From a virus, in IMG/VR virus record IMGVR_UViG_3300008113_000007, positions 64,001-117,858 of that record: a DNA stretch of 53,858 bases. The stretch is one strand, 5' to 3'. The notes below the pieces were generated by a model. The model was not told where the DNA came from. It saw only the letters and a program-made list of their open reading frames with translations, and made no database searches. This document shows positions 1-7,792 of this stretch, in pieces. The translations under genes were made by a program, and so were the position numbers. The stretch's first letter is position 1; the number at the start of each line of letters is the position of its first letter.

Positions 1-2
1 AG

Positions 3-239
3 CAGGGACTCGAGCGCGACCACGACGGGGAGGTCACGAACTACAACCCTGAGGATGACAAAAAGATACTGTGCCTTATGGTGGAGGAGAAGGTCATAAA
101 CGAGTCTGAAGAAATTCCTTTCATAAGGACGCTCTTCAAGCTCGGCAGACACTACGAGTTCCAGGTCGTGAGGAGGAACGAGCTCATATTCGTCAAAGAG
201 GACGGTGGGATAATCGACTACTACGACTGCGACTTCTAA
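3..239 (+). CDS. C-terminal part of an unknown protein
   Basis: This is an open frame that enters from the left edge and ends at TAA 237-239, giving about 78 residues. I do not recognise it. The visible part is charged, rich in Glu, Asp and Arg, has no membrane segment, and ends in an acidic tail (DYYDCDF). Its codon use (AGG for Arg, ATA and ATC for Ile, TAC, GAC) matches the downstream polymerase gene, which starts 35 bases later on the same strand, so the two may be co-transcribed. The missing N-terminus prevents any functional call. Confidence 0.6.
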   Translation, partial: QGLERDHDGEVTNYNPEDDKKILCLMVEEKVINESEEIPFIRTLFKLGRHYEFQVVRRNELIFVKEDGGIIDYYDCDF

Positions 240-274
240 CAACTAACATATAACCAAAATACGGAGAGAATAAG

Positions 275-1804
275 ATGCTGATTGAGACACAATACCTGAC
301 GAGCAGCCGCAAGCTTGTGGCGAGCTACGTCGACAAGAGCGGCGAGATAAAGCTTAAGTACTACGACTGGGAGAACCCGATGAAGTACGTCACCTGCGAG
401 GAGAACGACGCGCAGAGACACCCTAGCTTCAAGTCGTGGGACGGAAAGCACGTGAAGCAGGTCGAGGTCGACAGGCCCGACAGGTACGCGATATACGAGT
501 TCCTCGACGCGCTACCGCAGCACGAACAGGACGAGCTCTTCGAGTACAACCTTCCTAAGATATACTTCATAGATATCGAGACCGAGATCGTTGACGGCTT
601 CCCGGAGCCTGCAGACGTGAAGGACCAAGAAGGTAACGTCGTCAAGGAAGGTGCGTCCACTCAGGTTCTCTCCATCTCAATCGTGTACGACGACAAAATC
701 ATACTACTCGGACTGAAGGACATGCCTGAGGATATGCAGGACAGGATTCACAAGAACACCAACAAGTACTTCGAGAAGTTCGGATCGGACTACAAGTTCA
801 AGTACGTGAAGTACGACGACGAGTTCGACATGCTCTACGCCTTCTTCCACAAGATGACGCCGAAGATGCCGCTGATGACCGGCTGGAACTTCCTCAACTA
901 TGACTGGCTTTACCTGGTGAACCGCGCCCGCAAGATCAGTAAGTGGATGGACGGGCGTGAGTACCGAATAAATCCTGCTGAGTCTTCGCCACTCAAGAGG
1001 ATGAACAAGATTTGGGGGACCGAGTTCGAGGTGCCGATGCACAGGATGATTTTCGACTACATGCAGCTCTACGAGGTGTGCGACACTTCGATAAAGGTGA
1101 AGGAGTCTTCGTCTCTCGACTTCGTGTCCAGCAAGCTCGTAGGCGTCGACAAGATCAAGTACACCGGCTCTTTGCAGAAGCTCTACGAGGACGACTTCGA
1201 GACGTTCATGTACTACAACGCCGTCGATAGTGTTCTGGTTCAGAAGATACACGAGGCGAGGAACTACATATCGATTATCTACGCGATTTCGTCATTGTCG
1301 AGGATAAAGATAGTCGACGTCGTTTCCCAGATGAACAACGCACTGGCGTCTCTCGCGATTACCGAGGGAGTACTTCGTGGTAGGTTCCGTGAGCTAGACA
1401 ACATAGTCCTCTTCAAGGAAGGAAAGGGCGAGGGCGACGCGACGCTCGCCGGCGGTTGGGTGAAGGATCCCATAGTCGGAATGAACAGGTGGTGCGTCAC
1501 CTACGACTTCGCCTCGCTCTACCCTACGACGCAGAGGCAGTTCTTCATCGCGCCGGAGAACTTCGTCGGTGTTCAGGATCCTAAGAGGCCGACGCACTGC
1601 GAGAACGGTCGCGAGATAGACCCTGACAAGCACGTTCTCTGCATAAACGGAGTCGTCTTCGAGAAGCGAATGTCGCCGACGCTTATAATGCTCGAGGACG
1701 TCTACGCCGACCGGAAGAAGAACAAGAACATAATGATGCAGAGGAAGGAGGACCTGAAGAAGGTGCTCGACGAGATAAAGAAGCTCGAGGCCGAATTGAA
1801 TTAA
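275..1804 (+). CDS. 43A: Family B DNA polymerase, N-terminal half (T4 gp43-like, split)
   Basis: This is the exonuclease half of a T4 gp43-like replicative DNA polymerase (509 residues; T4 gp43 has about 900). The three exonuclease motifs are visible: Exo I YFIDIETEI (about residues 94-102), Exo II TGWNFLNYDW (about 204-213) and Exo III YNAVDSVLV (about 314-322). Polymerase motif A follows (YDFASLYPTTQRQFF, about 409-423). The frame then ends in a Lys/Glu-rich helical stretch where the fingers domain should begin, so motifs B and C (KxxxNSxYG, DTD) are absent. A bidirectional terminator follows directly and no C-terminal half occurs in the window. Split gp43 genes broken near the fingers are known in T4-like phages such as Aeh1, so the second half is probably a separate gene elsewhere. 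A purine-rich GGAGAGAA precedes the ATG. Confidence 0.88.
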   Translation: MLIETQYLTSSRKLVASYVDKSGEIKLKYYDWENPMKYVTCEENDAQRHPSFKSWDGKHVKQVEVDRPDRYAIYEFLDALPQHEQDELFEYNLPKIYFIDIETEIVDGFPEPADVKDQEGNVVKEGASTQVLSISIVYDDKIILLGLKDMPEDMQDRIHKNTNKYFEKFGSDYKFKYVKYDDEFDMLYAFFHKMTPKMPLMTGWNFLNYDWLYLVNRARKISKWMDGREYRINPAESSPLKRMNKIWGTEFEVPMHRMIFDYMQLYEVCDTSIKVKESSSLDFVSSKLVGVDKIKYTGSLQKLYEDDFETFMYYNAVDSVLVQKIHEARNYISIIYAISSLSRIKIVDVVSQMNNALASLAITEGVLRGRFRELDNIVLFKEGKGEGDATLAGGWVKDPIVGMNRWCVTYDFASLYPTTQRQFFIAPENFVGVQDPKRPTHCENGREIDPDKHVLCINGVVFEKRMSPTLIMLEDVYADRKKNKNIMMQRKEDLKKVLDEIKKLEAELN

Positions 1805-1810
1805 AAACGG

Positions 1811-1834
1811 AAAACCTCCCAATCGGGAGGTTTT
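1811..1834. terminator. Bidirectional terminator between convergent genes
   Basis: A perfect 10-bp stem, AAAACCTCCC / GGGAGGTTTT, with loop AATC. It is A-rich on the left and T-rich on the right. It lies 7 bases after the polymerase stop and 1 base before the stop of the small minus-strand gene, so it can serve both. Confidence 0.85.
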
Positions 1835-1835
1835 C

Positions 1836-2015
1836 TCATTCAGTGTCGAACAGAGAATCGATGATTCCCCTGAGGTCTTTGCCGAAGTGTGCCAGACATT
1901 TGTCGTACAGCTCGTTCTTCAGCTCGATGCCCTCCTCGATCAAACTCTGAATGTAGTTCTGTACATCGACCTCGTTTGTGTAGATGTTGAACTCGTCGTA
2001 GTCAAGGACGTGCAT
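1836..2015 (-). CDS. Small acidic protein of unknown function (59 aa)
   Basis: This is a minus-strand frame of 59 residues, from ATG at 2013-2015 (reverse) to TGA at 1836-1838. It begins MHVLDYDEFNIY and ends DSLFDTE, is acidic and probably mostly helical, and I do not recognise it. Support for a real gene: it fills the only sizeable gap between two plus-strand genes, it ends at a bidirectional terminator, its codon use matches the neighbours, and a good late-type promoter block (TAATATATAC, minus strand 2069-2078) lies about 50 bases upstream. Confidence 0.6.
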   Translation of the reverse strand: MHVLDYDEFNIYTNEVDVQNYIQSLIEEGIELKNELYDKCLAHFGKDLRGIIDSLFDTE

Positions 2016-2068
2016 TGCTCTTCTTTTGTTTTTGGACGATTCCCTGCCGAGAACCGTTGAGAGCTAGA

Positions 2069-2078
2069 GTATATATTA
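2069..2078 (-). promoter_or_regulatory. Late-type promoter for the 59-aa gene
   Basis: Minus-strand TAATATATAC, matching the block found before many genes here. The predicted transcript start gives a leader of about 49 bases. Confidence 0.5.
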
Positions 2079-2127
2079 CCTCTAAAATGTAAAAAACCGG
2101 TTTACGGAAACTATTTCGCTAGTTTCC

Positions 2128-2136
2128 GATATAAAT
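2128..2136 (+). promoter_or_regulatory. Late-type promoter variant before the helicase
   Basis: GATATAAAT lies 23 bases before the ATG of the helicase gene. It is closer to the T4 late consensus TATAAATA than to the AATATATA form common in the rest of the window. Confidence 0.4.
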
Positions 2137-2158
2137 TTCACAAAACTAACGCCATTTA

Positions 2159-3826
2159 ATGTCAATCAAGAAGGATCTCGCCAAGTTCAAGCCCAGGAAG
2201 GAGCAGAGGGAGGCGCTCGCGTTCATCGACGCGGAGCATAAGAAAAACCCGATGAACAAGTTCTACCTACTAAACCTGCCCGTCGGAGTCGGCAAGAGCC
2301 ACCTCGCGATGATGATCGCTGACTGGTACAAGAAGAACGTGTCGAGGTTCGCCAGGGTCGACGTAATAACGAACAGCAAGATACTTCAGGACCAGTACGC
2401 CGGAACCTACGAGTCGATAAACGACCTCAAAGGTAAGGAGAACTACGAGTGCGAGGCATACTCGTGCTCGTGTGCTCAAGGCGGAGAGTTCAACCGGTTG
2501 AACAAAACTACCTGCGAGGCATGTCCTTACGCCGCGGCGAGGGAAGGTTACATGCAGGGTGGTGTTTCGCTGACTAACTTCTACCTCTACATTCTTTACG
2601 CTATGTACAACCAGAAAATAATGGAGATGCGCAGCGCGAAGGTTCTGATTGTTGACGAGGCACACGAGTTCGACGACGTGATGAGTGACTTCGTCAGCAT
2701 CAAGATTACGGAATCATTAGTCAAGAAGTACAAGTTCTCGAACGAGTACGACATAGTGAAGAGATTGAAGGCAGTGACTAGCATAACGCAGTACGTCGAC
2801 TTCCTGAGGTTCCTGAACGCCGAGATAATCGACACCGTCGAAGGTATGGAGAAGGGAATGGGCACTGCGCCGAGATCCGAGAAGACGGACAAGCGCGACC
2901 TCAGGATTGACAAGGTGCTCGGCAAGAAGAACTCCGACGTGAGGCTAATGAACCTCGTGACGGACCTGAAGCAGCTCCAGCTCAAGATTGACCTCTTTCT
3001 AAAGGAGTACAAGGACAATCCGAACAACTGGGTTCTGGAGTCTAGCTACAACGAGAAGGCGAGGCAGAAGGAGCTCTCGCTTGAGCCTATCTGGGCATAC
3101 GACTACCTCGATAAGTACGTGTTCAGCAACTACGACATGGTGTTCATGATGTCTGGAACCATACTGGACAAAAACCTTTTCTGCACGCTGAACGGACTCG
3201 ACACCTCTCGCGCGGTATACTACTCGATTGAGTCTCCGTTTCCTCTCAGGAACAGGCCAATCTACTACATGCCGCTCGGTAAGATGTCCTATAAGAGCAA
3301 GGAGGACACTTTCAAGAACTACGTCCCTTACATAGGGAAGCTGCTCGACAAGTACAAGGGTAAGAAGGGCATCATACACACGAACTCTTTCGAGCTGGCG
3401 GGTTGGATACAGAGGTCGGTGAAGGACAAAAGATTGAGGTTCCACGACTCTTCGAACAAAGACGAGGTGTTGAAGAGCCACTACGAGACCGAGGATCCGA
3501 CTGTCATCGTCTCGCCGTCGATGGACACCGGCGTTAGCTTCGACAACGACCGGGCCAGGTTCCAAATCATAGCAAAGGTGCCGTATCCGTCTCTGGCGTC
3601 GCAGAAGAACAAGATGAGACAGTCGAACAATCCCGATTGGTACTCATGGAAGACCGTTTGTGGGCTTATACAGATGAGCGGAAGGGCGGTCAGGTCCGAC
3701 ATCGACTTCGCAGACACGATAATAATAGACGGCGGATTCGGCGACATCATCCGGCACAGCTCTCACTTCCTACCTGAGTGGTTCCAGCTGGCGATAAAGA
3801 GGATAAACGTGAAGCTTGAGGCATGA
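2159..3826 (+). CDS. DinG/XPD-like superfamily 2 DNA helicase with Fe-S cysteines
   Basis: This is a 555-residue helicase of the XPD/DinG type, which unwinds DNA 5' to 3'. Visible motifs are Walker A GVGKSHLA (about residues 42-49), four cysteines in the Fe-S position between motifs Ia and II (ECEAYSCSC ... TTCEACP, about 97-124), the DEAH box VDEAH (about 165-169), the motif III-like MSGTILDKN, and C-terminal motifs SPSMDTGVSFDN and QMSGRAVRSD (motif VI with an arginine finger, about 505). Length and order fit a compact DinG. In a phage this protein would act in replication, R-loop removal or recombination. The gene has its own promoter-like block and ends at a strong terminator. Confidence 0.85.
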   Translation: MSIKKDLAKFKPRKEQREALAFIDAEHKKNPMNKFYLLNLPVGVGKSHLAMMIADWYKKNVSRFARVDVITNSKILQDQYAGTYESINDLKGKENYECEAYSCSCAQGGEFNRLNKTTCEACPYAAAREGYMQGGVSLTNFYLYILYAMYNQKIMEMRSAKVLIVDEAHEFDDVMSDFVSIKITESLVKKYKFSNEYDIVKRLKAVTSITQYVDFLRFLNAEIIDTVEGMEKGMGTAPRSEKTDKRDLRIDKVLGKKNSDVRLMNLVTDLKQLQLKIDLFLKEYKDNPNNWVLESSYNEKARQKELSLEPIWAYDYLDKYVFSNYDMVFMMSGTILDKNLFCTLNGLDTSRAVYYSIESPFPLRNRPIYYMPLGKMSYKSKEDTFKNYVPYIGKLLDKYKGKKGIIHTNSFELAGWIQRSVKDKRLRFHDSSNKDEVLKSHYETEDPTVIVSPSMDTGVSFDNDRARFQIIAKVPYPSLASQKNKMRQSNNPDWYSWKTVCGLIQMSGRAVRSDIDFADTIIIDGGFGDIIRHSSHFLPEWFQLAIKRINVKLEA

Positions 3827-3828
3827 AA

Positions 3829-3852
3829 AAACCCACTCGATTGAGTGGGTTT
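3829..3852. terminator. Bidirectional terminator
   Basis: A perfect 10-bp stem, AAACCCACTC / GAGTGGGTTT, with loop GATT, followed by a T-run on the plus strand. It lies between the convergent helicase gene and the minus-strand acidic/lysine-rich gene. Confidence 0.85.
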
Positions 3853-3858
3853 CTTTTT

Positions 3859-4323
3859 TTATTTCTTTTTCTTGTCCATGAATTTCTTCAGACCTGCAGG
3901 CATTTCACCTTTTTTAGGTTTTTCGAACTTCTTACCACCTTTGTCTTCTTTCTCCTCTTTGTCTTTGAGTGCTTTAGTCATAGGCTCTTTTTTGTCTCCG
4001 TCTTTGTCGAAGTCTTTGAAGTCTGGTTTTTTAGGAGTTTTTTCGTCATCCTTCTTCTTCTCATCCTTCTTAGGAGCTTTCTTCTTTTCGTTGAAAGTAG
4101 AGAACCTCTCTAGCTTAGTGCCTTCGTCGCCCCACGCCCTTTCGTCGTATCCGTCAGCGTCGTCGTCGTTGCAGTCAGCATCGTCGTCATCGTCATCGTT
4201 GCAGTCTGCGTCGTAATCCGCGTCCCCGTCTGCGTCATCGTGTGCGTACATTTTGACTTGGTCGTCATCCTCTCTCGAATGGAAGTCGAAGTCTTCGAAC
4301 GCTTTTATGTTTTTGAATTTCAT
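3859..4323 (-). CDS. Bipolar Asp-rich / Lys-rich low-complexity protein (154 aa)
   Basis: I do not recognise this protein. The start at 4323 (MKFKNIKAFEDFDF) is chosen because a perfect promoter block AATATATAAT lies about 20 bases upstream and because upstream in-frame codons would run through that promoter. After the N-terminal peptide comes a strongly acidic stretch (runs of Asp with Ala, Gly, Asn and a few Cys, about residues 25-60), then a lysine-rich half (KKAPKKDEKKKDDEK) ending MDKKKK. The N-terminus resembles the short MK...FE leaders seen on other genes here, so a head-packaged DNA-binding or charge-balancing protein is one possibility; this is inference. The Asp repeats resemble thrombospondin-type calcium-binding repeats only loosely. 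Confidence 0.7.
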   Translation of the reverse strand: MKFKNIKAFEDFDFHSREDDDQVKMYAHDDADGDADYDADCNDDDDDDADCNDDDADGYDERAWGDEGTKLERFSTFNEKKKAPKKDEKKKDDEKTPKKPDFKDFDKDGDKKEPMTKALKDKEEKEDKGGKKFEKPKKGEMPAGLKKFMDKKKK

Positions 4324-4342
4324 CTTGTTAGATTTATTTTTT

Positions 4343-4352
4343 ATTATATATT
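4343..4352 (-). promoter_or_regulatory. Late-type promoter for the Asp/Lys-rich gene
   Basis: Minus-strand AATATATAAT; the predicted leader is about 16 bases to the ATG at 4323. Confidence 0.6.
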
Positions 4353-4386
4353 TTCTTTTCAAAGCCGAAAAGCTGCATTTTTCGAA

Positions 4387-4396
4387 TAATATATAA
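4387..4396 (+). promoter_or_regulatory. Late-type promoter with leaderless spacing
   Basis: TAATATATAA ends four bases before the ATG at 4400. Aligned to the T4 late promoter (element at about -13 to -6), transcription would begin at the A of the ATG or one base later. Confidence 0.65.
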
Positions 4397-4399
4397 GAC

Positions 4400-5293
4400 A
4401 TGATAGGAAAATTTGACGAGTATAGCCACGGTCGCGAGATGGCGGTCCGATTCTTCGAAAACCTTGATACTGCGATGAACGAGTCTGTAGACAGGGAGGA
4501 GTACATGAAGATACAGGACGAGGAGATTTCTAAATTCAAATCTGGCGTCAAAGGTGACATAAAGCTCAACTTCAACCTTATAGGCACATTCGGTGCCGGA
4601 ATTGGCGCACTCTACCCAATGGTCGACAGCCTCATCTCGAAGACAGCACCAGCGATGGACACACGTACTGTAGTTCTACTTACAATAGCGGCCGTCTACC
4701 TTATTGTTCTCGAGGAGAAGGCACATTCTAAGAAGGAGGATTCTGGAAATAGGAAACAGATGATTGCCGAGATGAAAGCCGTCATTTCTGAGCTGCAGCT
4801 CGCCGGTTTTCCGAACGCCAACACTGGTAGCAAGAACGGATCAGACAACCCGGTCCTTTCAAAGGTCGTCGAGTGCCTGAAAGCGGCTAAGAAGATATTC
4901 TTTGTTCTGCTGAGAGGAATAAAACGTGTCGGTCTAATAGACACCGTCGACTTCGCTATAAGGGGCGCTGCCTCACTTCGTACAGGGTTCATAGATATGA
5001 TTTCCTACACGGCAATGCTGGTACCGGTGATGAACGGCATAAACGCCATAATAGGACTTTACAATATGGACCTGGAAACGTTCTTCATGAACCTAGGCGT
5101 TTTCACAGCGGGTATCACCTCGATAATGGCCAAGCACGGTATCGGATTCCTTATGAGTAAGCTAAGAGACGTCCTGAAACTGTCCAAGAAGGATAGGGAG
5201 AGGATAAAGAAAGAAGTCGAAGAGATAGAGGTGCCACTCATAAAGAGGGTAGGTGACATCGACGACGACCAGGATCTCATCAAGGAACAATAG
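4400..5293 (+). CDS. Unknown membrane protein (297 aa)
   Basis: I do not recognise this protein. It has a charged N-terminal region (residues 1-50), then hydrophobic segments at about 55-72 (LIGTFGAGIGALYPMV), 86-103 (TVVLLTIAAVYLIVL), 198-220 (AMLVPVMNGINAIIGLY) and 226-245. Its C-terminus is charged, Lys/Glu-rich and probably helical (KKDRERIKKEVEEIE). Four membrane segments with a cytoplasmic charged tail are a reasonable reading. The start lies immediately after a late-type promoter block, implying a leaderless late transcript. The neighbouring replication genes do not explain its job. Confidence 0.75.
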   Translation: MIGKFDEYSHGREMAVRFFENLDTAMNESVDREEYMKIQDEEISKFKSGVKGDIKLNFNLIGTFGAGIGALYPMVDSLISKTAPAMDTRTVVLLTIAAVYLIVLEEKAHSKKEDSGNRKQMIAEMKAVISELQLAGFPNANTGSKNGSDNPVLSKVVECLKAAKKIFFVLLRGIKRVGLIDTVDFAIRGAASLRTGFIDMISYTAMLVPVMNGINAIIGLYNMDLETFFMNLGVFTAGITSIMAKHGIGFLMSKLRDVLKLSKKDRERIKKEVEEIEVPLIKRVGDIDDDQDLIKEQ

Positions 5294-5371
5294 CCTGTTC
5301 GGGTTAAAAGGAATGTCGCGGCAAACCAAGACATTCGACGGCATATAATATGTTACAAAGACATTTAGGAT

Positions 5372-6703
5372 ATGACCACCCCACAGCTAGAGAAGGTTTA
5401 CTTCAATTACATACTCAAAAATAGGAAATATTTCGAACTCGTACAACCGCACTTCTTCCGAAACTCGGAAATACAGTTCGTTTATGGTGTGCTCAGAAAG
5501 TATATGATGGCGTCATCAGATGTCAAAGTCCCAACGCCGAGGCAGATTCTCGACATGGTCAACCTTGAAGACAAAGAGGGAGTAATCACGAAGGAGATAC
5601 TGAAGTCGATACTTCAGGTCGACCTGAAGGAGTACGACGAGAAGAACTTCATAGAGCCAAAGTTCAACGGCTGGCTCTTGTCAAACAGGCTAAAGAACGG
5701 AACGGTCGATATCATTGATGAGACCAGAGGGCTGGACAACGTGTCCGACTTCGAGAAGGCCATCGAGGCAGCAAACCGCATAAAGACCATAGTCGACGAG
5801 ATGTCCTCTACGAATTTCGTAGACGAGGACGATCTCGGTTCCGACTTCGACGAACCTGAGCACCACGTTCAGGATTCCGCCAGGTTCAAAGTGAAGTGTG
5901 GCTACGAGACGATTGACCATATGCTCGGAGGTGGTTGGGACATCGCAACACTCAACGTGATAATGGCGCAGACGAACGGTGGAAAGTCTCTCTGGATGCA
6001 GAACTTCGCGGTGAAGTCTGCCAACATGGGACACAACGTGCTCTACATAACGCTCGAGATGAGCGAGAGAAAGGTGATGAAGAGGCTAGGCGCGATGAGG
6101 CTGCAGATACCGATCAACGACTACGACACGCTATCCAAGGACACGGAGATGATAAAGAAGAAAATCGCCGCACTCAGCAGGAGCGAGGGCGGTGATCTGT
6201 TCGAGAAGAAGGTCGGTAAGATAATCTCGAAGTTCTGGGCCGCTGGCACTGCCACCGTTGCCGACTTCGACAACTACCTACAGAAGCTCAAGGAGAAGAG
6301 GGGTATAAAGATTGACATGATAGTCGTGGACTACATCACTCTTATCGCAGCGACCAAAGGTGCAATCGCTGACAACCTCTACACCAAAGGTAAATCACTT
6401 GCCGAAGGTCTCAGGGCAATAGGTGCCAAATGGGGTTGTCCAGTCATTACTGGGGTACAGGTTGCTAAGGACGCTTGGAACTCGGCAGACATAACGCTCG
6501 AGTCGGTTCCTGAGTCGAAGGCTATTGCAGAGACCGCGGATACTTTCTTCGCTATCATCAGAACAGAGGAGATGAAAAGGCAGAACCTCTACCGCTTCAA
6601 GCTCTTGAAGCAAAGAGACGGCGACTTCTCAAGGTCGCAGATAAAGCTCAACCTTAATCCTACTTATTTGACTTTGGAGAACGATCAGTTCCTCGATCAG
6701 TAA
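5372..6703 (+). CDS. 41: Replicative DNA helicase, DnaB family (T4 gp41-like)
   Basis: This is a hexameric replicative helicase that drives the fork 5' to 3' on the lagging strand (443 residues, close to T4 gp41 at 475). The N-terminal half (1-160) is the primase-interacting helical region. The RecA-like core has GGGWDIATLNVIMAQ leading into Walker A TNGGKSLW (about 199-206), the characteristic VLYITLEMSE after it, Walker B IDMIVVDYITLI (about 314-325) and a Gln-rich sensor region (GVQVAKDAW, about 365). The ending KLNLNPTYLTLE resembles other DnaB cores. A TATAAT-like sequence (5344-5349) lies upstream. No gp61-type primase is seen in the window. Confidence 0.9.
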   Translation: MTTPQLEKVYFNYILKNRKYFELVQPHFFRNSEIQFVYGVLRKYMMASSDVKVPTPRQILDMVNLEDKEGVITKEILKSILQVDLKEYDEKNFIEPKFNGWLLSNRLKNGTVDIIDETRGLDNVSDFEKAIEAANRIKTIVDEMSSTNFVDEDDLGSDFDEPEHHVQDSARFKVKCGYETIDHMLGGGWDIATLNVIMAQTNGGKSLWMQNFAVKSANMGHNVLYITLEMSERKVMKRLGAMRLQIPINDYDTLSKDTEMIKKKIAALSRSEGGDLFEKKVGKIISKFWAAGTATVADFDNYLQKLKEKRGIKIDMIVVDYITLIAATKGAIADNLYTKGKSLAEGLRAIGAKWGCPVITGVQVAKDAWNSADITLESVPESKAIAETADTFFAIIRTEEMKRQNLYRFKLLKQRDGDFSRSQIKLNLNPTYLTLENDQFLDQ

Positions 6704-6753
6704 AACCAAAGTGGGATAAACAAATATAAAACAAAAAAAATTATTTTTCAAAG

Positions 6754-7701
6754 ATGGCCAAAAAAATAAGAGACGACGAGGACGACTTCGAAGAAAGAGA
6801 CGAAATTCTCGATACACCCGTCGATTCTGCCCAGGACTCTGAGGATGAAGACGACTTCGAGGAGAAGGGTGAGGCGTTCATAGGTGATGAGGACGAAAGC
6901 ATAGACATCCTCATAGAGATAGACGACGAGGATCTCGAGTTCGGCGAGGAACAGCCTAAGCAGAGCAGTGACGAAGACGAGGAAATAGTTCTCTCTAAAC
7001 ACAAGATGGAAGGAAAGCACTCACTCAAGTACGACTCTATATTCAAAGGTAAGAAGGAGACACCTCCCGACGAGGACGAGCTCGACGGTTTCGCCTACTA
7101 CCACAAAGACTCTATTGAGGTTGACAAATCATCAAACTATTACTTCGAGTCTATAGACAACGAGAGTTACGTGAGGTCTAAGCTTGTCAAGGAGAGGGTC
7201 TACCAGACACTCTGCGACCATACCGAGCTGAACTTCATGAACAACCGTAGGAAGCCTTCGAGGTCGGATTTCAACAGCTATTACAACCTGCTCAAGGTGC
7301 AGCTCGAAGAGGAGAGCTTCACGAACGTAGAGCTTTTCAACGAGCTCGCGGTCTACTTCTCCGACAACCTTTTCAATATGTTCAAGCTGCTGGACAACAA
7401 ATGGCGCAACATGATAATAAACGAGTTGCAGGACCACATCGGAAAGAACCAGAACTCTAAGGAGGTGATGAACAGGAACATCTACGAAGGTACCGAGATT
7501 GAGTTCGTTCACGAGGATGGTTGGGGCCATATGTCGCACATCACCGGCGTCGTTGTTGAGACGTTCTACGACAGCAGCGAGTTCAGAGTGGATTCATACG
7601 AGAACATCTACCTTGTTCACATCAGCGAGATAACTAAGATACTCAACAACACTAAGTTCAAATACAATTTGAACAAACTCAACAACATCGATTTTTTATA
7701 A
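6754..7701 (+). CDS. Unknown protein with acidic N-terminal region (315 aa)
   Basis: I do not recognise this protein. Residues 1-80 are extremely acidic and probably disordered (MAKKIRDDEDDFEERDEIL, then several Asp/Glu runs). Residues 95-315 look folded, with mixed charged and aromatic residues (FAYYHKDSIEVDKSSNYYFE; FNSYYNLLKVQLEEESF) and an ending rich in Asn, Lys and Leu. There is no membrane segment or known catalytic motif. It lies between the helicase and nrdA on the same strand, with 50 bases separating it from the helicase. Acidic N-terminal tails in phage replication regions sometimes belong to DNA mimics or single-strand-binding partners, but nothing here proves that. Confidence 0.75.
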   Translation: MAKKIRDDEDDFEERDEILDTPVDSAQDSEDEDDFEEKGEAFIGDEDESIDILIEIDDEDLEFGEEQPKQSSDEDEEIVLSKHKMEGKHSLKYDSIFKGKKETPPDEDELDGFAYYHKDSIEVDKSSNYYFESIDNESYVRSKLVKERVYQTLCDHTELNFMNNRRKPSRSDFNSYYNLLKVQLEEESFTNVELFNELAVYFSDNLFNMFKLLDNKWRNMIINELQDHIGKNQNSKEVMNRNIYEGTEIEFVHEDGWGHMSHITGVVVETFYDSSEFRVDSYENIYLVHISEITKILNNTKFKYNLNKLNNIDFL

Positions 7702-7763
7702 TGTATACACAGTAAAAAATCACGAAAAAACAATAGACTATATTTTTTAACCGAAAAACGGCC

Positions 7764-7773
7764 TAATATATAA
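7764..7773 (+). promoter_or_regulatory. Late-type promoter for nrdA
   Basis: TAATATATAA; the predicted leader is about 15 bases to the ATG at 7793, through the A-rich stretch ACAACAAAAATTAAGAAG. Confidence 0.6.
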
Positions 7774-7792
7774 ACAACAAAAATTAAGAAGT

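Noticed and set aside
3823-4216. Plus-strand Phe/Ser-rich frames
   Set aside because: They are the complement of the Lys/Glu/Asp-rich minus-strand gene, which has a promoter and a proper terminator.
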